Below are positions 22,483 through 22,736 of a stretch of DNA of 22,736 bases, piece by piece. The translations under genes were made by a program, and so were the position numbers. This DNA is from an uncultured Collinsella sp. Lineage in GTDB: Bacteria; Actinomycetota; Coriobacteriia; Coriobacteriales; Coriobacteriaceae. The notes beneath the pieces were generated by a model that saw nothing but the letters and a program-made list of their open reading frames with translations, made no database searches and was not told the origin of the DNA. The stretch covers positions 1-22,736 of the forward strand of contig CABUMU010000015.1 of assembly GCA_902492855.1 (NCBI GenBank), given 5' to 3'. How positions within the stretch are numbered: position 1 is the stretch's first letter; each line of letters begins with the position of its first letter.

Positions 22483-22576
22483 GAACGGTCTGCAAAGTGG
22501 CGCAAAAGCGGGAGGAATGTCTGAGCGGGCCCGAGATGGCGCGCCGAGATGTGCACGCACGTCGGAAGTACGCGCC

Positions 22577-22624
22577 GGAAAGCGTATCCCGTTCTGAGCG
22601 CGGGATCTGGGACGCAGTTTCCGC
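22577..22624. repeat. 48-bp imperfect palindromic repeat, unit 1
   Basis: First of two units that share GGAAAGC, ATCCC-TTCTGA, GACGCA and TTTCCGC; the second is at 22639-22686 (period 62 bp). Each unit begins GGAAA and ends TTTCC with partly complementary arms, so it could fold as a hairpin. This resembles a REP-type intergenic repeat. No open reading frame is supported in 22389-22736. Confidence 0.65.
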
Positions 22625-22638
22625 CAAAGACCGCAAAA

Positions 22639-22686
22639 GGAAAGCACATCCCATTCTGACGCCGGATTCCGAGACGCAATTTCCGC
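22639..22686. repeat. 48-bp imperfect palindromic repeat, unit 2
   Basis: Second unit of the repeat described at 22577-22624, roughly three quarters identical by eye. It lies between the first unit and the terminator at the right edge. Confidence 0.65.
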
Positions 22687-22697
22687 AGAGCCCTCGA

Positions 22698-22728
22698 TAA
22701 AAGAAAAGGACCCCTTTGCAGAGGTCCT
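22698..22728 (-). terminator. Rho-independent terminator of a gene beyond the right edge
   Basis: On the minus strand, a 9-bp stem with one G-U pair (22720-22728 with 22707-22715), GCAA tetraloop and a TTTTCTTTT tail. It points to a minus-strand gene ending just outside the window. Confidence 0.82.
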
Positions 22729-22736
22729 AGTCAATT

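Noticed and set aside
22389..22679. 97-residue N-terminal extension of the GH5-like protein
   Set aside because: The extension lacks family similarity and covers the repeat and promoter region; the ATG at 22388 has its own ribosome site and begins exactly at the family start.

Overview
The window is a high-GC bacterial chromosome segment. It is most probably from an actinomycete of the class Coriobacteriia, such as Collinsella or a relative. Reasons are the G+C-rich third codon positions, strong GGAGG ribosome binding sites, and a C-P lyase operon that uses a PHP-family phosphodiesterase, an arrangement known from Eggerthella. The genus is an inference. Nearly every gene lies on the minus strand, so transcription mostly runs from high to low coordinates.

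Reading in the direction of transcription, the right end (22388 to 16898) is a housekeeping block: a GH5-like protein without the usual catalytic acid/base, rsmI (split by a 1-nt frameshift), metG, rsmA (ksgA) and tatD. Upstream of it, 22389-22736 holds a terminator of an off-window gene, two 48-bp repeat units and a weak promoter.

The centre (16639 to 5401, about 11.2 kb) is a complete 13-gene phosphonate uptake and degradation operon: phnD-C-E-E-G-H-I-J-K-M-L, a PHP-domain cyclic phosphodiesterase, then phnO. PhnD/C/E import phosphonates. PhnG/H/I/L couple the phosphonate to ribose triphosphate, PhnM trims it to the 5-phosphate, and PhnJ (with PhnK) cleaves the C-P bond. The PHP enzyme probably opens the resulting ribose cyclic phosphate, and PhnO acetylates aminoalkylphosphonates. 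phnN and phnP are absent, which fits the PHP enzyme taking over that end of the pathway. A clear -35/-10 pair lies at 16816-16844.

The region 4559-5340 holds repeats and an RNA gene. There is a 225-bp element with 37-bp terminal inverted repeats, a tandem 149-bp direct repeat carrying the 3' end of a tRNA plus a terminator, and an intact tRNA-Leu(CAG) with its own promoter.

The left part (4558 to 22) holds an SPFH/stomatin-like gene, rlmH, proC, a 157-bp palindromic repeat, a 57-aa membrane protein gene (the only plus-strand gene I support), serS, and a hypothetical gene with a LexA-box-like site in its promoter region.
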